A stretch of 64,000 nt of DNA, taken from the NCBI GenBank assembly GCA_023105745.1, contig JALGQZ010000001.1, positions 43,982,082 through 44,046,081 on the forward strand, in the 5' to 3' direction. This DNA comes from Austropuccinia psidii. Lineage: Eukaryota > Basidiomycota > Pucciniomycetes > Pucciniales > Sphaerophragmiaceae. The notes beneath the pieces are model-generated. The model had not been told where the DNA came from. It did not search any database and was given only the letters and a program-made list of their open reading frames with translations. Within the stretch, counting starts at the first letter, position 1; every line of letters begins with the position of its first letter. Positions 60,841 to 64,000 of the stretch are shown here, piece after piece. The position numbers and the translations under genes are program-made.

Positions 60841-62138
60841 TGACTTTGGTTTTGCCTGAAGTTTTTTGCTGACTGATGCCTACTGGGCTTTCAGGGGGGA
60901 ATGTGTGGGATGATCAAAGGTGGCTCCAGCCATGAGCCGTGATCCACATATACATTCACCCCTATTGCGTTTGAGGCGAGTACTAATCCACCGAGATTGG
61001 CATCCGGGTCTTTGCCTCACGCGCGTACAAAACTCCGGAGAAAGAGGCCACACGCCCAAGGGATTTTTTGGCTGCAAGCCAGGTGCCACAACTTGCGCGG
61101 GGTGTGTGAGAACGTGAAGAAAATGACCCACGGTGGGAGATACCCACGCAAACATGACCAGCCTCAGCAATCATAGGCTGGGATTATTCTAATGTGGATG
61201 AGGCTGAAGCAAATCCACACTGATTGGCCTCAGGTTTCCACGCGCAAGCGGGTGAGCGTCTGCAGTCAAGCTGACAACCCGACCAAGAAAATAGGCAGTT
61301 GGAATACTGGCAGTAAAATGTCTTCCAGGCGTGTGAAAGTTGCCTGTGTATGACCCATCGGGGGTGCGTATGAAAGCATGTGGCTTCCCAACAATGAACA
61401 AGCGGGCCGGTCATTGTTGGCCCCGACAATGGCACCGGAGTGAATCCACTGTTTGTGTATTACCCAAATAATAAGTCATCCCATTATGACCCACTTTCAT
61501 TAACTCGGATTACACCCACGTCTATGCCATTGTTAGGCAGAGATCTCCAAAAAGGTGCACCAAAGGGATGCAGTTGAGATATATGACTCAATGGCTTGAC
61601 GTGATTTTCATGTTACATTGCTGAACAGCTTTTGCTCTGCCCCGCAGCATACATTTACAAAGGTGTACTCCGTACTACAGTGTTGGCTGTACAGATTAAG
61701 AAGTTGTAATACTACTTGAGCCTGCATGCATATAGCGAATGTGCATGCACCTTCCGATCGTTTGCATATATGTAGCTCATGTGCCACATGCTCAGCATTG
61801 CATTTCACCCGATTTGCACATGCAAGCTGAGCATGTCATGGTCAAAAGCACTGTGTGAAAGTGCTCAGTAAAGCCATGGAATGAACTTTTTTTGCAATAG
61901 TTCATTGGAAGGCTCAGTTTGGAGCACTTCACCCAAGCGTGTGAAATGCTGCACCTGGCTGAAATGTCACCCGATGCTGTGCCAAATGCTCAGATTGTGG
62001 GCATACAAAAACGACTGAGCAATGGCTCAGCATGGTGCATTTCATATTGTTATATCACTTGTTCAATTACTGTGCAATTAAAATGTTCAGCCACTGAGCA
62101 TTTCAATTATGACCCAAAAGCAAACCTGAGCAAAGTCA
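60817..62138. repeat. 1322-bp tandem duplication, copy 1
   Basis: Nearly identical to 62139-63460; features in it recur at a constant offset of 1322. The left arm has a single copy (about 3530-4848). It contains GCTCAG-rich intergenic sequence and no supported gene. It starts with the perfect 24-bp palindrome at 60817-60840. Confidence 0.92.
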
Positions 62139-62170
62139 TGTTCGGTGGCATGCCACCAAACATGACTTTG
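62131..62170. repeat. 40-bp palindrome at the tandem-duplication junction
   Basis: The palindrome at 62139-62162 extends into both flanks (CAAAGTCATGTT on the left, AACATGACTTTG on the right), giving 40 bp with one mismatched pair. It lies exactly where copies 1 and 2 meet. Confidence 0.88.
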
Positions 62171-63460
62171 GTTTTGCCTGAAGTTTTTTGCTGACTGATG
62201 CCTACTGGGCTTTCAGGGGGGAATGTGTGGGATGATCAAAGGTGGCTCCAGCCGTGAGCCGTGATCCACATATACATTCACCCCTATTGCGTTTGAGGCG
62301 AGTACTAATCCACCGAGATTGGCATCCGGGTCTTTGCCTCACGCGCGTACAAAACTCCGGAGAAAGAGGCCACACGCCCAAGGGATTTTTTGGCTGCAAG
62401 CCAGGTGCCACAACTTGCGCGGGGTGTGTGAGAACGTGAAGAAAATGACCCACGGTGGGAGATACCCACGCAAACATGACCAGCCTCAGCAATCATAGGC
62501 TGGGATTATTCTAATGTTGATGAGGCTGAAGCAAATCCACACTGATTGGCCTCAGGTTTCCACGCGCAAGCGGGTGAGCGTCTGCAGTCAAGCTGACAAC
62601 CCGACCAAGAAAATAGGCAGTTGGAATACTGGCAGTAAAATGTCTTCCAGGCGTGTGAAAGTTGCCTGTGTATGACCCATCGGGGGTGCGTATGAAAGCA
62701 TGTGGCTTCCCAACAATGAACAAGCGGGCCAGTCATTGTTGGCCCCGACAATGGCACCGGAGTGAATCCACTGTTTGTGTATTACCCAAATAATAAGTCA
62801 TCCCATTATGACCCACTTTCATTAACTCGGATTACACCCACGTCTATGCCATTGTTAGGCAGAGCTCTCCAAAAAGGTGCACCAAAGGGATGCAGTTGAG
62901 ATATATGACTCAATGGCTTGACGTGATTTTCATGTTACATTGCTGAACAGCTTTTGCTCTGCCCCACAGCATACATTTACAAAGGTGTACTGCGTACTAC
63001 AGTGTTGGCTGTACAGATTAAGAAGTTGTAATACTACTTGAGCCTGCATGCATATAGCGAATGTGCATGCACCTTCCGATCGTTTGCATATATGTAGCTC
63101 ATGTGCCACATGCTCAGCATTGCATTTCACCCGATTTGCACATGCAAGCTGAGCATGTCATGGTCAAAAGCACCGTGTGAAAGTGCTCAGTAAAGCCATG
63201 GAATGAACTTTTTTTGCAATAGTTCATTGGAAGGCTCAGTTTGGAGCACTTCACCCAAGCGTGTGAAATGCTGCACCTGGCTGAAATGTCACCCGATGCT
63301 GTGCCAAATGCTCAGATTGTGGGCATACAAAAACGACTGAGCAATGGCTCAGCATGGTGCATTTCATATTGTTATATCACTTGTTCAATTACTGTGCAAT
63401 TAAAATGTTCAGCCACTGAGCATTTCAATTATGACCCGAAAGCAAACCTGAGCAATGGGT
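62139..63460. repeat. 1322-bp tandem duplication, copy 2
   Basis: Second copy of 60817-62138. Differences by eye are few, for example GTTGATG versus GTGGATG near 62517. It ends at GAGCAA before GTCGAGG, where the unique arm sequence resumes. Confidence 0.92.
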
Positions 63461-63878
63461 CGAGGCAAGCTCACGCTGTATTCACTTGCCTTACAGCCCC
63501 CCCCTTTGTTCACATACTATTACCAGGCGATATGGGCGGTAATCTCGCCGCGGTCACTTGTGACCAAATGCACCGGGTGCTTTTCTGCATGGGTCACTTG
63601 TGCATTGCACCCACAATGCACATTCAACACGGGCCTCACAACTACCCTCCTGGGTGATTGGGTGGCAATTTAAGGAAACAAAGGGGATTTGACTCAGCTT
63701 GACAATTCAATAAATTGCAATACTCAGCCAGACCCCCATTGTTCTTCTGCCTCACGCGAGCATTTCACTTCCCAGTTGCAGCATTTGCTGAGACTCAGCT
63801 TCAATTTTGCCCACATGCCTTGAAGCTGAGACTTTTGCGGGTGCTGAAACTGCTGAGATCGTCTCAGCTTCACCATGG
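63461..63878. other. Intergenic region upstream of second cysteine-cluster gene
   Basis: Counterpart of about 3109-3530 in the left arm. No gene supported. Confidence 0.5.
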
Positions 63879-63885
63879 TATAAAA
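63879..63885 (+). promoter_or_regulatory. TATA box of second cysteine-cluster gene
   Basis: TATAAAA in the context CCATGGTATAAAAGACC, identical to the minus-strand element at 3102-3108. The pyrimidine-rich leader follows to the window end. Confidence 0.6.
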
Positions 63886-64000
63886 GACCATCTTCACACG
63901 ACACGCACTTCACTTTCTCTCTCACCTGCTCCACTTCGTTCAACCTCAACCGCGTTTGTCCTTCTTATGCGTATTCCCCCTCGTCTTCCTGCCTTTCCAG
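63886..64000 (+). other. 5' leader of a second cysteine-cluster gene, cut by window end
   Basis: Matches the reverse complement of about 2990-3100, the leader of the left gene. The coding part would begin about 300 bp beyond the window. This predicts another copy of the gene just outside, pointing away. Confidence 0.6.

Larger units (their letters stand above)
44277..64000. repeat. Right arm of the large inverted duplication
   Basis: Reverse-complement counterpart of 2990-10632, carrying ORF-B (plus), SNF2 (minus), intergenic region and cysteine-cluster promoter (plus). It contains two later changes, the 10,705-bp Gypsy insertion and the 1322-bp tandem duplication. It continues beyond the window. 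Confidence 0.85.

Noticed and set aside
60880..62757. Sets of identical short proteins, 65-96 aa, found twice
   Set aside because: They repeat because of the 1322-bp tandem duplication, the left arm has them in altered or interrupted form, and their sequences are unrelated to known proteins.

Overview
The window looks like transposon-dense nuclear DNA of a basidiomycete rust fungus (Pucciniales). Reasons: genes with short introns of about 50-70 bp (GT...AG), a Ty3/Gypsy chromovirus polyprotein, a Tnp2-type (CACTA) transposase, a MULE with an OTU protease domain, and very high repeat content. From memory, the Gypsy polyprotein and several other products resemble very abundant hypothetical proteins of the myrtle rust Austropuccinia psidii; that species call is an inference and was not searched. 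I saw no rRNA, tRNA, CRISPR array or bacterial-type operon.

Layout. 1-1.3 kb: unassigned sequence and a 39/78-bp minisatellite. 1.3-10.6 kb: left arm of a large inverted duplication, carrying a degenerate cysteine-cluster gene (minus), a broken SNF2 helicase gene (plus) and an unknown gene, called ORF-B here (minus). 11-14.1 kb: broken Tnp2-like transposase, then a 36-bp GC-rich minisatellite. 15.2-44.3 kb: AT-rich nest of old Gypsy relics with two solo LTRs in 5-bp target duplications, a reverse-oriented LTR, a MULE-OTU element (32538-36903) and a non-autonomous MULE relative filled with a 21-bp satellite (40493-42178). 44.3-64 kb: right arm of the inverted duplication, with ORF-B (plus), the SNF2 gene (minus), a 1322-bp tandem duplication, and the promoter of a second cysteine-cluster gene running off the window end.

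The best-resolved event is in the right arm. A young, structurally complete Gypsy element (47455-58159, TSD GGGTC, LTRs about 0.3% different) sits inside a 58-bp intron of the right SNF2 gene, and the left arm shows a relative of the empty site. Comparing the arms gives a six-exon SNF2 gene of about 741 codons with consistent splice phases and a three-exon ORF-B of about 645 codons. Neither copy of either gene is fully open, and the lesions mostly differ between arms.

The possible new system is the unit itself: an SNF2 helicase and ORF-B transcribed tail to tail, a divergent cysteine-cluster gene upstream of the helicase, and a Tnp2 transposase next door. Palindromes with half-site TGTTCGGTGGCA lie at or near its boundaries. 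It may be a large transposable element carrying its own chromatin-remodelling helicase, but element ends and target duplications were not found, so this remains a hypothesis.
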